From Alphaproteobacteria bacterium (GTDB lineage Bacteria > Pseudomonadota > Alphaproteobacteria > Micavibrionales > Micavibrionaceae): 53,093 bases of DNA. Location: assembly GCA_016794305.1 (NCBI GenBank), contig JAEUKN010000003.1, positions 70,707 to 123,799 on the forward strand, in the 5' to 3' direction. Made by a program: the position numbers and the translations under genes. The notes beneath the pieces were generated by a model that worked only from the letters and a program-made list of their open reading frames with translations, was not told where the DNA came from and did no database searches. Positions 9,409 to 18,074 of the stretch are shown here, piece after piece (position 1 is the stretch's first letter; each line of letters begins with the position of its first letter).

Positions 9409-10824
9409 TTATTGGCTCACACTGCCTGACGTTCCTTGCACCACCCACCCTGAAGCTGTGCGCTCAATAGATGTGATGCGCCCCAAACCACTGACGGTTT
9501 CGCCCACGGTGACGGTGCGTAAATCATCATGGCCGAGACTACCCAAAATGGCTTGTCCCGATTGCGCGCCTTTCAAGATCCATTTGTTTGAACCGGCAAC
9601 ACGGGCTGTGCTGCGCTCTTGGGATTGCGAGATTTGTGTTTTGGGACGGGAAGGTGAGCTGGTCGATTTTTTTACGCGCTCAACATGTGTCGCTGCGGGG
9701 TTTTTGTTTTCACTCGCGCTTGATGTGGTGCGTTCGGCAGTCGTGGACTCAGCCGTTGAAGGGGCTGGCTTCTTTTCATTCGCGCGGGCCAAACCAGCCT
9801 GCAAAGAGGCAATCTGACCCTTTAACTCATCCACTTGGCTTTGAGATGCTTGTGCGGCCTTTTTTTGTGCATCCAGTTCGGATTTGAGTGTTTCAATGGT
9901 TTTTTTCGATTGTGCCAGTTCCTCAGTCGCCGCAGAGGAAACAGGTGCAGGAACTGGATTGGAGGTTATTGGTTGAGAAGCTGTGGGTTGAGAAGCTGTG
10001 GGTGGTGTGTTTTCTGAGAGGACAGGGGCCATTTCCTTTAGCGGCTCAGCCGTAACGGCCTGGGTTGGGACTTTGTCCAGAGCAGGAGCATTGTTAAGGA
10101 CCGGCTTGGGCTCATCCGGTTTTTTAATGTCATTGACGCTCGGGAAATCAGATGTGGGCTGGAACGGGACCAAAGGCTTCGCCGCGGTATCAGTTTTTGC
10201 GGCATCGGCAATAACGGGTTGCGCACCGGTTTCCGGTGATGCGACTTTAACTTCATTGGGGATCGGCAGATCTTTGCCGGCATTCTCCTCCATCGCCGGT
10301 TCGGGCAATAGCGGCCCCTCCGCTTGCTCAGAGCTTGAGGCAACCGGCTGCGGTTGTGGCGGAGTCATATTCGCCGGATTTGATGATGTCGCAGGTGCCG
10401 TTTCACCTGATGGCTGTGCGGGGGATTGCGAAAGATTAGAGGCCGTATTCTCCTCTGTTGTCGGGGTTGGCGGTAAGCTGGTGCGGGATGCTTTAAAAAA
10501 CACAAAAGCTCCACCACCCAGAATGACCACTGCAATAGCGGCGATCAGTGCCAGAGACTTTTTCTTGGCGTTTTCAGGTGGTGCTAAGGGTTCCGTGGAA
10601 TCGAAATTGCCCTCATCCCATTCGCTGTCATCCTGATTCGCGGTGTGATCATCGAAATCCTGATAATCTTGGTATTGTGTGTCGGTGGTCGCATAATCAT
10701 CTTGATAGGACTCCTGTGAGTCATAAGATGAATCCGCAGAGTCATAATTGTAATCCTGTGAAGGGTTTGAATCCCCATAGGATTCGTTCATGTCATCCAT
10801 ATCATGATCGCGATTATTGGCCAT
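9409..10824 (-). CDS. dotF: DotF/IcmG-like (TraP-like) type IVB secretion protein
   Basis: This is a 471-residue bitopic inner-membrane protein. The cytoplasmic part (1-87) is very acidic and rich in Tyr, Ser, Asp and Gln. One membrane helix follows (about 88-110), then a long Pro/Ala/Ser-rich periplasmic spacer and a coiled coil (about 298-348, TIETLKSELDAQKKAAQ). A compact C-terminal domain (about 405-471) has WILKGAQSGQAIL, TVTVGETVSGLGRITSI and WVVQGTSG. This architecture and its place directly after dotG match DotF/IcmG of Dot/Icm systems and TraP of IncI plasmids, where the order is dotH-dotG-dotF. The naming rests on architecture and synteny, since the family diverges strongly. Confidence 0.68.
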   Translation of the reverse strand: MANNRDHDMDDMNESYGDSNPSQDYNYDSADSSYDSQESYQDDYATTDTQYQDYQDFDDHTANQDDSEWDEGNFDSTEPLAPPENAKKKSLALIAAIAVVILGGGAFVFFKASRTSLPPTPTTEENTASNLSQSPAQPSGETAPATSSNPANMTPPQPQPVASSSEQAEGPLLPEPAMEENAGKDLPIPNEVKVASPETGAQPVIADAAKTDTAAKPLVPFQPTSDFPSVNDIKKPDEPKPVLNNAPALDKVPTQAVTAEPLKEMAPVLSENTPPTASQPTASQPITSNPVPAPVSSAATEELAQSKKTIETLKSELDAQKKAAQASQSQVDELKGQIASLQAGLARANEKKPAPSTAESTTAERTTSSASENKNPAATHVERVKKSTSSPSRPKTQISQSQERSTARVAGSNKWILKGAQSGQAILGSLGHDDLRTVTVGETVSGLGRITSIERTASGWVVQGTSGSVSQ

Positions 10825-10841
10825 GCTAATCTCCGGTGAGC

Positions 10842-12464
10842 TTACTTACTCGTGTTCGATGAGGTTGTAGTTGTATTGGTTGATCCGTAGGGCGCATTAT
10901 ACAACGGACCATAGTTCATGCTCGGTGCCAATCCATATTGCGGTTGTCCGTAAGGTTGAGTATTTGAATTACCATTATACCCGCCTTGATAGAGCTGTGT
11001 CGCCTGATTCGGATTATTGAGATTATATCCAGGGGTACCTTGGTTATAAAGGCTTGGTTGTTGCGGATACGGCACGTTATTGAGCGGTTGGTTGTAATTA
11101 ACGTTATTATATCCGTTATTATACAGACCACCATTTGCACCATTGAAAGATTGATCCGTCACTTGCTGAACGAACAAAATCCCCATCGGTGTTCCGGCTT
11201 TTACCCGCACCAAAATTTCAACATCTGCCTCTTCATCCAGAATTTCCCCCACTTTATCTGCGGATTTCTCCACAGCTTTGGATAGTTCTTGCTTGGTATC
11301 AAGATCATTATTTTCTTGAGAAACCGTTGCCCCCCCATTATCAACGGACACAGTGGTGCTGCCGTTTTCGGCAATGGCTGCCCCGATTCCCTCTACGAAG
11401 GATACAGCAGCAGGAATCACAATACGCTTAAAGTAACGATGATCAACATCACTTGCCATGCCAGTCAAAGTCGTGTCTGGATCAACGGCATAGGCATCAA
11501 TGGGAATACTTCGGCCCTTTTTATCAATTAAAGTTGAAAATTTTAAAACCAGATATTCTTCCTGACGTTGGAATGACCCAATTAATCGCGATCCGCTATA
11601 TTTGCCGGAGACCAGCAAGGCTAAAATGGGTCCGGGAATATCGGAATTTGCCTCCATCAGCAACTGCGCATAATCAATTTGCCCGGCAGGAATAATAATT
11701 TTTGGCGGTGCCAACTGGGCTTGCTGGTAATTAGAATCGGGGTAAAGGGACGTGTTACCTCCATTGGCGGTAGATGAACCACTCTGGACAGGCACCGCCG
11801 CATTAGCAGTCTGCCCATCTTGTTGTCCATTCGTAACTTTCATGTTTTGCATGCCTCTAATGCCACGTTCACCCATAATGGTACCGACTTGGCTCACCAT
11901 CGCTTGTATAAGATTGCCGACGCGCTCACCTCGTTTGGGGTCCACTTGGGCTTGCGCTGCTAATTGCTGCTGCTGCTGCTGCAACCGCTGACGTTCCTCC
12001 TGAAGGCGTTTCCAACGCAACAGAGGATCCTCATCACTATCCGGTGATGCTGGGGCTCCGAGTAAATCTTTGGGCGGGGTAATCGGAGTTGGAATTGCGC
12101 TCGTCCCGCTTTGAATGGCGGCTTGAAGGTCCTGATTATTTTTTTCTTCAATTGCACTGACCATTGCCTGAGTTTGTTGCCCTTGACCTGGGGGCTGCTT
12201 AACCTCACTACCGCTGCCGGTATCTGAAATTTCGGGCGGTTTTTCTTTCCCGCCGAACAGGGCAATCGCCAGTACAATCACCAATATGGCGGCTGCTACC
12301 ATCAAAACTTTGGCAAAAGGAGAGCTGCTAAAGGATGAAAAGCCGCTTTCTTTTTTGGCCCCGGTGTCGCCAAATTCATCAAAATCCCCGACCTGATCAA
12401 ATTGGGAAAAATCAGGTTCACTGATATCATGATTGGGAAAATCGTTATTATTATTCGCCATCAT
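10842..12464 (-). CDS. dotG: DotG/IcmE (TraO/VirB10-like) type IVB core-complex protein
   Basis: DotG spans the envelope and forms part of the type IVB core complex. This copy has an acidic cytoplasmic N-terminus, one membrane helix (about 50-72), a linker with a polyglutamine run (about residues 157-170) and the VirB10-like C-terminal domain (about 250-435). Family signatures are IPAGQIDYAQLLMEANSD, GPILALLVSGKYSGSRLIG, DPDTTLTGMASDVDHRYF and VKAGTPMGILFVQQV. It lacks the long repeat region of Legionella IcmE. Unusually, about 105 residues rich in Asn, Tyr, Gln, Gly and Pro follow the VirB10 domain. The start overlaps the dotH stop by 14 bp, which implies coupled translation. Confidence 0.92.
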   Translation of the reverse strand: MMANNNNDFPNHDISEPDFSQFDQVGDFDEFGDTGAKKESGFSSFSSSPFAKVLMVAAAILVIVLAIALFGGKEKPPEISDTGSGSEVKQPPGQGQQTQAMVSAIEEKNNQDLQAAIQSGTSAIPTPITPPKDLLGAPASPDSDEDPLLRWKRLQEERQRLQQQQQQLAAQAQVDPKRGERVGNLIQAMVSQVGTIMGERGIRGMQNMKVTNGQQDGQTANAAVPVQSGSSTANGGNTSLYPDSNYQQAQLAPPKIIIPAGQIDYAQLLMEANSDIPGPILALLVSGKYSGSRLIGSFQRQEEYLVLKFSTLIDKKGRSIPIDAYAVDPDTTLTGMASDVDHRYFKRIVIPAAVSFVEGIGAAIAENGSTTVSVDNGGATVSQENNDLDTKQELSKAVEKSADKVGEILDEEADVEILVRVKAGTPMGILFVQQVTDQSFNGANGGLYNNGYNNVNYNQPLNNVPYPQQPSLYNQGTPGYNLNNPNQATQLYQGGYNGNSNTQPYGQPQYGLAPSMNYGPLYNAPYGSTNTTTTSSNTSK

Positions 12465-13707
12465 TTTGCTCCATTGGTGTGAGGTAAGCCCTCAACATTT
12501 TTCCCTTATCTGAAAGTAAAACCACAGGGGTGCTTGGGATTACATAGACATTCATACCGTCTGCGGATTTAACGGATTTGCTCCACGCGGGGGAGAGCAT
12601 GGTATAAGGCGTGCGGACATAAGTTTGCCCCGCTTTTTCATAGGCCGCGGTGCGACCATCCACCCCTTCGATTTTCATTTTATTCATTCCTGCCGCCGAA
12701 GGAATCCCAGCGAGGACCTTGCTCAAATCCTCATCACCGGCCTTAATAGTCACGGGGGTGAGCATCGGCGGCAAAACACCGTTGGGCCCGAGTTCAGGAA
12801 TCTGAGCATCGAGGCGCACATGAACTGTTTTACGCTCGGTTTTAAGGGTAAAAATCACGGGCGGGTTGAGCCCCACCAAGCGCATGGAGATATTGCCCTG
12901 GGCAAAATGTTTTTGCGGGGTGATTCGCACCATATTACTTCCAGATTCTGGTTGCTCCACCTGGAATTCACCCGCCCAGGTCATATCCTGAATGGGCCAT
13001 GGCTGGCCAGTCATGTCCACAATACTCAAAGTCGTCACATTTCCGACCGCTGTTTTAATCACAGTTGGTTTTGACCCTGGGTCGAGCGAGACCTGAGTAA
13101 AGCTGGATTCAGGCTCAGGATCTGGATAAATAGGGGCTTCCACGGCTTGGGAAGTTGTATCGTATAATTCCAGCAATCGTCTGATTTCCGAAGGTTTTAG
13201 GGGCATTAAACTATTGACTGCGCCGTCAAACGCTTCTTTACGTTCATCCAAAGCATCTTCGGCGGCTTGCTTCGGGTCCTTGGTTGGCAATTGCGCCCCA
13301 CCGATGGGTGGGACGTTTGAGTCAATCGTGCTGCCGTCATCATTTTGGGTGGCGATACTGTCTGCAAGGGTTGGAACCTCTTGCAATGCGGGGTTTCCAG
13401 CGTTTAGCAAGACAGCCGGAATATCTTGATCTAATTGGGTTACGCTGGGCTGTGTCGCAGCTTCAGCCGCGCTCGCCTTCGTGGCTTTATTCCCGCCCGT
13501 CAAGCTTGTCCCTAAATCCGCTGCCCTAACCGGTTGTGAGCCCATAAAGATCACCGCACTGATGCAGAGCATAAGCGGAAAATTGCAAAAAATCGCTGCA
13601 CCGGAGATAGATGAAAGTCTCCCCACCCAGTCACGGTGCCAGATACCGCAATTCTGTGACTCTAATCCCTGACTATCGTGTAACCCATGGTTATTTGACA
13701 CACCCAT
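12451..13707 (-). CDS. dotH: DotH/IcmK (TraN-like) type IVB core-complex protein
   Basis: DotH is an outer-membrane-associated part of the type IVB core complex, working with DotC, DotD, DotG and DotF. The 418-residue protein has a long N-terminus with a secretion signal (hydrophobic about 43-60, ending SQPVRA), then a linker. The DotH domain begins near PLKPSEIRRLLELYD (about 166). Hallmarks are PIYPDPEPESSFTQVSLDPG, LSIVDMTGQPWPIQDMTW and the GLNPPVIFTLKTERKTVHVR segment. ATG 13707 has a GAGGAG ribosome-binding site. It is the first gene of the dotHGF-phaC-tag run. The usual upstream partner, dotI/icmL, is absent; a divergent copper operon occupies that side. Confidence 0.9.
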   Translation of the reverse strand: MGVSNNHGLHDSQGLESQNCGIWHRDWVGRLSSISGAAIFCNFPLMLCISAVIFMGSQPVRAADLGTSLTGGNKATKASAAEAATQPSVTQLDQDIPAVLLNAGNPALQEVPTLADSIATQNDDGSTIDSNVPPIGGAQLPTKDPKQAAEDALDERKEAFDGAVNSLMPLKPSEIRRLLELYDTTSQAVEAPIYPDPEPESSFTQVSLDPGSKPTVIKTAVGNVTTLSIVDMTGQPWPIQDMTWAGEFQVEQPESGSNMVRITPQKHFAQGNISMRLVGLNPPVIFTLKTERKTVHVRLDAQIPELGPNGVLPPMLTPVTIKAGDEDLSKVLAGIPSAAGMNKMKIEGVDGRTAAYEKAGQTYVRTPYTMLSPAWSKSVKSADGMNVYVIPSTPVVLLSDKGKMLRAYLTPMEQNDGE

Positions 13708-13944
13708 GAAAGCTCCTCATCGCTGATTATTTTATGGTTCAGTCTTGATCTGTTTCTTAATTGGTAAAGATTTATAACAAATTTACCTCAAAAACGCGAA
13801 TCATTTCCCTACAACCATTCGCCAGAATAACCGCGTTTGGTCCTGCTGTCACCATAGAAATGATTAAACCCACAAAAAAGCAAAAAATTATCACATTTGT
13901 AACCATCTGGTATTTTGTTACGAATAGAGTATGATGGGCGTGCG

Positions 13945-14346
13945 ATGAAACAATTTCTTGGTGTATTTCTGGCTTTATTGATGCTCATGCCATCTTTGGC
14001 ATGTGCGATGCCGGTATGCCTCCAGCCTATGCCAAAATCACCTGTTTCATTGTCTTCGTCGGCTCAAAAGCCCTGCCACGGGCATGAAAAGAATGAAGAA
14101 AAACCAGATCATATTCGTTTTGTGATTGATTGTATGGGTGTGGACCTGCAAAAGGCGGATACTGCCCATTTTGAAAAGGCCGACCTCCGCACTCCGTTGA
14201 TTGATTTGCCGTTTCTTGATAATGCAGTTACATCACAAAATACAGATTTCAGCCCTCAGGTTATTCGGGGGCCACCCCCAGACTGGTCTGTAGCCTATCA
14301 AAGCCACGTATCCATTATTCTGACCACACAGCGTCTTCGTATATAG
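13945..14346 (+). CDS. Small secreted Cys/His/Met protein heading the copper operon
   Basis: The 133-residue product has a signal peptide (MKQFLGVFLALLMLMPSLACA) and then a short sequence with Cys, His and Met residues (QKPCHGHEKNEEKPDH, DCMG) that could bind metal. It ends in ILTTQRLRI, an ending I associate with small proteins encoded next to copA, though I cannot name the family. I chose ATG 13945 because it starts the signal peptide; an in-frame TTG at 13915 adds only a charged stretch. It lies 53 bp before copA on the same strand. A periplasmic role in copper handling is inferred from location and composition. Confidence 0.6.
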   Translation: MKQFLGVFLALLMLMPSLACAMPVCLQPMPKSPVSLSSSAQKPCHGHEKNEEKPDHIRFVIDCMGVDLQKADTAHFEKADLRTPLIDLPFLDNAVTSQNTDFSPQVIRGPPPDWSVAYQSHVSIILTTQRLRI

Positions 14347-14399
14347 AGCCCGCACACGTCAATCTGTGCAACATCAATCTATAACGAGGATAATATTTT

Positions 14400-15998
14400 A
14401 TGAAACACACCGCTTTTCTGGCATTCTGGCTTTTGGCTATAGCCAGCCCCTTTGCAGCATCCGCAAAAGATTATGACCTGACAATTTCCCATCAAACCTT
14501 GAATATCACCGGAAAACCGCTTGAAAAAGTTGTGGTTAACGGCATATTACCTGCGCCGACACTGCGTTTTAAGCAAGGTGAGGAAGCCGTTATTCATGTC
14601 ACCAATCGCATGGATGTCCCAACCTCTGTCCATTGGCACGGGCTTTTGGTTCCGGGTGCGATGGATGGTGTAGATGGGCTCAACGGGTTTTCAGAAATCC
14701 AACCGGGGCAATCCTTTACCTATCGTTTTAAGCTGCGTCAAACGGGAACTTATTGGTATCACTCTCATACAGGCGGACAAGAGCAAGAGGGATTATATGG
14801 TGCCTTGATTGTGGACCCGGCGGGGCGTGATCCGATTAAATCCGACCGCGATTATATTGTGATGCTCAATGATTATCACGATGACACCCCGTCAGATATT
14901 ATTGGGAATCTTAAAAAATCATCGGATTATTACGCCAATGCCCGCCGTACAGTTGGTGATTTCTTTGCTGATATTGGCAAAAAAGGTTTTGATAAAGCAT
15001 GGAAAGATGAAAAGGATTGGGGGCAAATGCGTATGGCTCGTACCGATCTTTCTGATGTGACGGGATATACCTTCCTGACTAATGGAAAAACCCCTGAGCA
15101 AAACTGGACAGGATTGTTCAAAGCAGGGGAACGGGTGCGACTACGCTTCATTAATGCCTCGTCCATGTCGTTCTTTGATGTCCGTATTCCAGGATTAAAG
15201 ATGAGTGTTGTTCAGGCAGATGGCCAGAATGTCGAATCTGTCGGGGTGGATGAATTTCGGTTTGCGCCTGCCGAAACCTATGACGTTATTGTAACGCCGA
15301 AAGACGATAAAGCCTATACGGTGGTTGCCGAGCCGATTGATCGCACAGGTTTTGCATTGGGGACTCTGGCCCCGCACGAAGGTATGAAGGGTGAGATGCC
15401 AACCCACCGTCCCCGCACACAGCTCAAGATGGGGGATATGAGTATGGAAGAAATGGGCGATATGGTGATGACCCCAGCCGACATGAAATCAGCATGGGGT
15501 GATGCCGCAACGCCCAAAGGTGATAAGGCTCTGCAGTATAGCGATTTGCGCTATGCCGGAATTCAGAAAGATGTTCGGGAACCAAACCGCACCATTGACG
15601 TCACTTTGGGCGGCAATATGGAGCGTTATATTTGGACGCTTAACGGCAAGCAAATGCAAGAATCCAAACCTATCCGCCTGAAATACGGGGAACGGGTGCG
15701 CCTGACCTTTACGAATAACACAATGATGGCCCATCCTATGCACTTGCATGGCATGTTTGTCCAGCTTGAAAACGGACAGCCTATGGCCAAGCTTCCCAAC
15801 AAACATACGGTGATTATCCAGCCCGGAAAGTCCTATTCCGTCTTGCTGACAGCGGACGAAGTTGGAGAGTGGTCATTCCATTGCCATCTTCTCTATCACA
15901 TGATGTCGGGCATGATGACAACCCTCACGGTTGCCAAGCTGGACACTGCCGATATGCCACAGAATGTAACGAAAACAGGAGCCCATCATGAACATTAA
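14400..15998 (+). CDS. copA: Copper-resistance multicopper oxidase CopA/PcoA
   Basis: This periplasmic multicopper oxidase oxidises Cu(I) and confers copper resistance. It has a signal peptide (cleavage near FAASAKD) and three cupredoxin domains. The copper-ligand motifs are all present: HWHGLLVPG, YWYHSHTGG, HPMHLHG and the C-terminal HCHLLYHMMSGMM holding the type 1 site Cys and Met. A Met-rich insert (about residues 328-363, KMGDMSMEEMGDMVM) is typical of CopA and probably binds Cu(I). The 532-residue length is slightly short for the family. The stop overlaps the start of copB by 11 bp. Confidence 0.94.
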   Translation: MKHTAFLAFWLLAIASPFAASAKDYDLTISHQTLNITGKPLEKVVVNGILPAPTLRFKQGEEAVIHVTNRMDVPTSVHWHGLLVPGAMDGVDGLNGFSEIQPGQSFTYRFKLRQTGTYWYHSHTGGQEQEGLYGALIVDPAGRDPIKSDRDYIVMLNDYHDDTPSDIIGNLKKSSDYYANARRTVGDFFADIGKKGFDKAWKDEKDWGQMRMARTDLSDVTGYTFLTNGKTPEQNWTGLFKAGERVRLRFINASSMSFFDVRIPGLKMSVVQADGQNVESVGVDEFRFAPAETYDVIVTPKDDKAYTVVAEPIDRTGFALGTLAPHEGMKGEMPTHRPRTQLKMGDMSMEEMGDMVMTPADMKSAWGDAATPKGDKALQYSDLRYAGIQKDVREPNRTIDVTLGGNMERYIWTLNGKQMQESKPIRLKYGERVRLTFTNNTMMAHPMHLHGMFVQLENGQPMAKLPNKHTVIIQPGKSYSVLLTADEVGEWSFHCHLLYHMMSGMMTTLTVAKLDTADMPQNVTKTGAHHEH

Positions 15999-16707
15999 AA
16001 CCTCACTTTATTTAATATTGCTTGGGTGTTTGGTGCCTTTACCAGCACTTGCTGATGATATGATGATGAGCCACGCAGCTTCTTACCCTGTCTATCATAT
16101 GTTCCGTATCGAAACAGACATAGGAAGCAACAGAGGAAAACCTGTGACATCATGGGATGTCGATGGCTGGATCGGGACAGACTATAATAAATTCTGGCTT
16201 AAAAGCGAAGGCGAGCGGGTAGATGGCGCTTTGGAGTCTGCGGAGTTCTGGGGGCTGTACAGCCGGAATATCGCTACATTCTGGGACGCACAAATCGGCC
16301 TTCGTCATGACACTCAGCCAGTCTCGACCACTTACGCGGTCTTCGGGGTCAATGGTCTCGCGCCCTATTATTTCGAAACCGAAGCGCATGGGTTTATCAG
16401 CGAGCATGGCGATATAACGGCTCGCTTAAAAACTGAAAATGAATTTTTAATCACGCAAAAACTCATTCTTCAACCTTATGCCGAACTTAATCTCTCGGCG
16501 CAAAAAGTCGCCGATCAAGACATTGGAGCGGGCATAACAGATGCGCAATTGGGGCTCCAGACCCGCTATGAAATTACCAAACGCATAGCCCCCTATATTG
16601 ATATTCATTACGGGCAGAAATTCGGCGCCACCAAGTCGATTGCCGAAGATAATCATGAAGATAGCTCCGAAGCCGTCGGATCTATCGGACTACGTTTTAT
16701 GTTCTAA
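15988..16707 (+). CDS. copB: Copper-resistance outer-membrane protein CopB/PcoB
   Basis: CopB is a small outer-membrane beta-barrel that works with CopA. The 239-residue protein has a signal peptide ending at PALADD, a short Met/His tract (DDMMMSHAAS) and a run of alternating beta strands. Recognisable CopB sequence includes WDVDGWIGTDYNKFWLKSEG, APYYFETEAHGF and a terminal SIGLRFMF barrel strand. It is shorter than many CopB proteins because the Met-rich N-terminal region is minimal. ATG 15988 lies inside the end of copA, so translation is coupled. Confidence 0.9.
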   Translation: MNIKTSLYLILLGCLVPLPALADDMMMSHAASYPVYHMFRIETDIGSNRGKPVTSWDVDGWIGTDYNKFWLKSEGERVDGALESAEFWGLYSRNIATFWDAQIGLRHDTQPVSTTYAVFGVNGLAPYYFETEAHGFISEHGDITARLKTENEFLITQKLILQPYAELNLSAQKVADQDIGAGITDAQLGLQTRYEITKRIAPYIDIHYGQKFGATKSIAEDNHEDSSEAVGSIGLRFMF

Positions 16708-16735
16708 ACCATTTCATGTCAAAAAGGAGAAACCC

Positions 16736-17422
16736 ATGAAAAAAATGATACTCACAACCGCACTGGCTTTGATGACTGCGACACCCGCAATAGCAAAGGA
16801 CTATGCTATCAGAGAAGTAAGTAATATTGACGCAAAACAGCCTTATTATTTTGATCCATCTAACCTCACGATACAACCCGGCGACACGGTAACGTTTGTC
16901 AATGCACAAGATGAAATGCACGATGTCATGTTCGTCGAGGTGCCAAAGGGAGTAAAAGAAATGATCATGAGCCCGATGCATGAGAAAAAAGGCGATAAAT
17001 TTTCCTATCAATTCACCGTTCCCGGCACCTATAAATTTCACTGCCATCCGCATGAAAAATTGGGCATGAAAGGGACTTTGATTGTTGGGGCGCCCTCCAA
17101 AAAAGGTGAAACTGTCCTGATGGATCATCATAAAATGGCCAAAATCCACGACGTTGCCATGAAAAACGAAGCGAAATCGTCAGGGGATGCCGCCAAGGGG
17201 CCGCAAGGTACGGGCGTTATCAAGTCTGTTGATGCCGGCGCGCATAAAATCATTGTCAAACATGATCCGATTGCCGAATTGGGTTGGCCGGTGATGACCA
17301 TGGAATTTGTGGTGGACCCTGCGGTTGATTTGGGATCAGTCCATGAAGGGGATAAAATCCGCTTTACCCTGAAAGCCAAGGGTGATGAAGACTACAGTAT
17401 TACAAAAATCCAGAAGAATTAA
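16736..17422 (+). CDS. Periplasmic cupredoxin fused to a CusF-like copper-binding domain
   Basis: The 228-residue protein has a signal peptide (ending ATPAIAKD) and two copper domains. The first (about 20-120) is a plastocyanin/azurin-type cupredoxin with the candidate ligand His in DEMHDVMF and the Cys-His-Met group in FHCHPHEKLGMKG. The second (about 152-228) resembles CusF: KHDPIAELGWPVMTMEF supplies the His, Trp and two Met residues used by CusF for Cu(I). A linker rich in Lys, His and Met joins them. Such a fusion could pass copper between an oxidase and an efflux pump. The start has a strong AAGGAGA ribosome-binding site. No cusCBA genes are in the window. Confidence 0.85.
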   Translation: MKKMILTTALALMTATPAIAKDYAIREVSNIDAKQPYYFDPSNLTIQPGDTVTFVNAQDEMHDVMFVEVPKGVKEMIMSPMHEKKGDKFSYQFTVPGTYKFHCHPHEKLGMKGTLIVGAPSKKGETVLMDHHKMAKIHDVAMKNEAKSSGDAAKGPQGTGVIKSVDAGAHKIIVKHDPIAELGWPVMTMEFVVDPAVDLGSVHEGDKIRFTLKAKGDEDYSITKIQKN

Positions 17423-17451
17423 CTCTTACAAACATATGAAAGGAAACCATC

Positions 17452-17874
17452 ATGAAAATATTATTTCTTACATTGCTGACAGCTTTTATGACTCTACCTG
17501 CCTTTGCTGCAGACAAAGCATTAGATGCAGATTGGTTAAAGCCAGTTGAAGCCAAAAAAGTCTGTATGGTCAATAACAAATCATTTGACAAAGATCAGAT
17601 GGCTATTGAGGTCGCGGGTAAAACCTATTATGGCTGCTGCCCGATGTGCAAAAATATGCTGGAAAAAGATGCCGCTCAACGCTCGGCCACCGACCCCGTG
17701 AGCGGTAAGGCAGTGGATAAGGCCTCTGCTGTTATTGGTGCGGACTCTGATGGCAATACATACTATTTCGAAAGTCAGGATAATTTGAAGAAATTTTCCT
17801 CTGGTCCCAAACCAGATAAAAAACCTGATGCGGGAATGGGCGGCATGTCGATGCCGTCTCACAACGGCAAATAA
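17452..17874 (+). CDS. Secreted Cys-rich metal-binding protein (TRASH/YHS-like)
   Basis: A 140-residue protein with a signal peptide (MKILFLTLLTAFMTLPAFAA). The mature part has KVCMVNN and YYGCCPMCKNML, a Cys arrangement like TRASH/YHS metal-binding domains, then a second YHS-like half (DPVSGKAVDKASA, YYFESQDNLKKF) that has lost the Cys. It ends in a Met/His tail (GMGGMSMPSH). It is the last gene of the copper operon, 29 bp after the cupredoxin-CusF gene, so a role as copper chaperone or sensor-like scavenger is likely but inferred. Confidence 0.72.
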   Translation: MKILFLTLLTAFMTLPAFAADKALDADWLKPVEAKKVCMVNNKSFDKDQMAIEVAGKTYYGCCPMCKNMLEKDAAQRSATDPVSGKAVDKASAVIGADSDGNTYYFESQDNLKKFSSGPKPDKKPDAGMGGMSMPSHNGK

Positions 17875-17877
17875 TAA

Positions 17878-18021
17878 GAACCTGCTCATAATCTCGCTAT
17901 GGCACAGGATTTTTGCGGTTTTTCGAGAACCGCATCGGATCGTACTTAGATGTACGTGAGAAGCGGAAGCGCAGAAATACCGTGAAAAGCCAACGCCGGA
18001 GTAGAGATCATGAGCAGGTTC
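17878..18021 (-). mobile_element. MITE copy 1 (144 bp, TAA target duplication)
   Basis: A 144-bp non-coding element with 18-bp terminal inverted repeats beginning GAACCTG. It is flanked by the direct repeat TAA on both sides (17875-17877 and 18022-18024). Compared in the same orientation it differs from copy 3 at 6 of 144 positions by my count. It lies between the last copper gene and the shared terminator. The TNA duplication and ends suggest mobilisation by an IS5-family (IS1031-like) transposase encoded elsewhere. Confidence 0.85.
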
Positions 18022-18022
18022 T

Positions 18023-18051
18023 AAGAAAGGCCGCTAAAAGCGGCCTTTCTT
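18023..18051. terminator. Bidirectional terminator between the copper operon and the carboxypeptidase gene
   Basis: A perfect 13-bp stem, AAGAAAGGCCGCT and AGCGGCCTTTCTT, with an AAA loop. The T-rich arm occurs on both strands, so it can serve both convergent transcripts. The MITE copy is inserted at its left edge. Confidence 0.85.
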
Positions 18052-18074
18052 GCAATCCCATATATAATCCTCGC

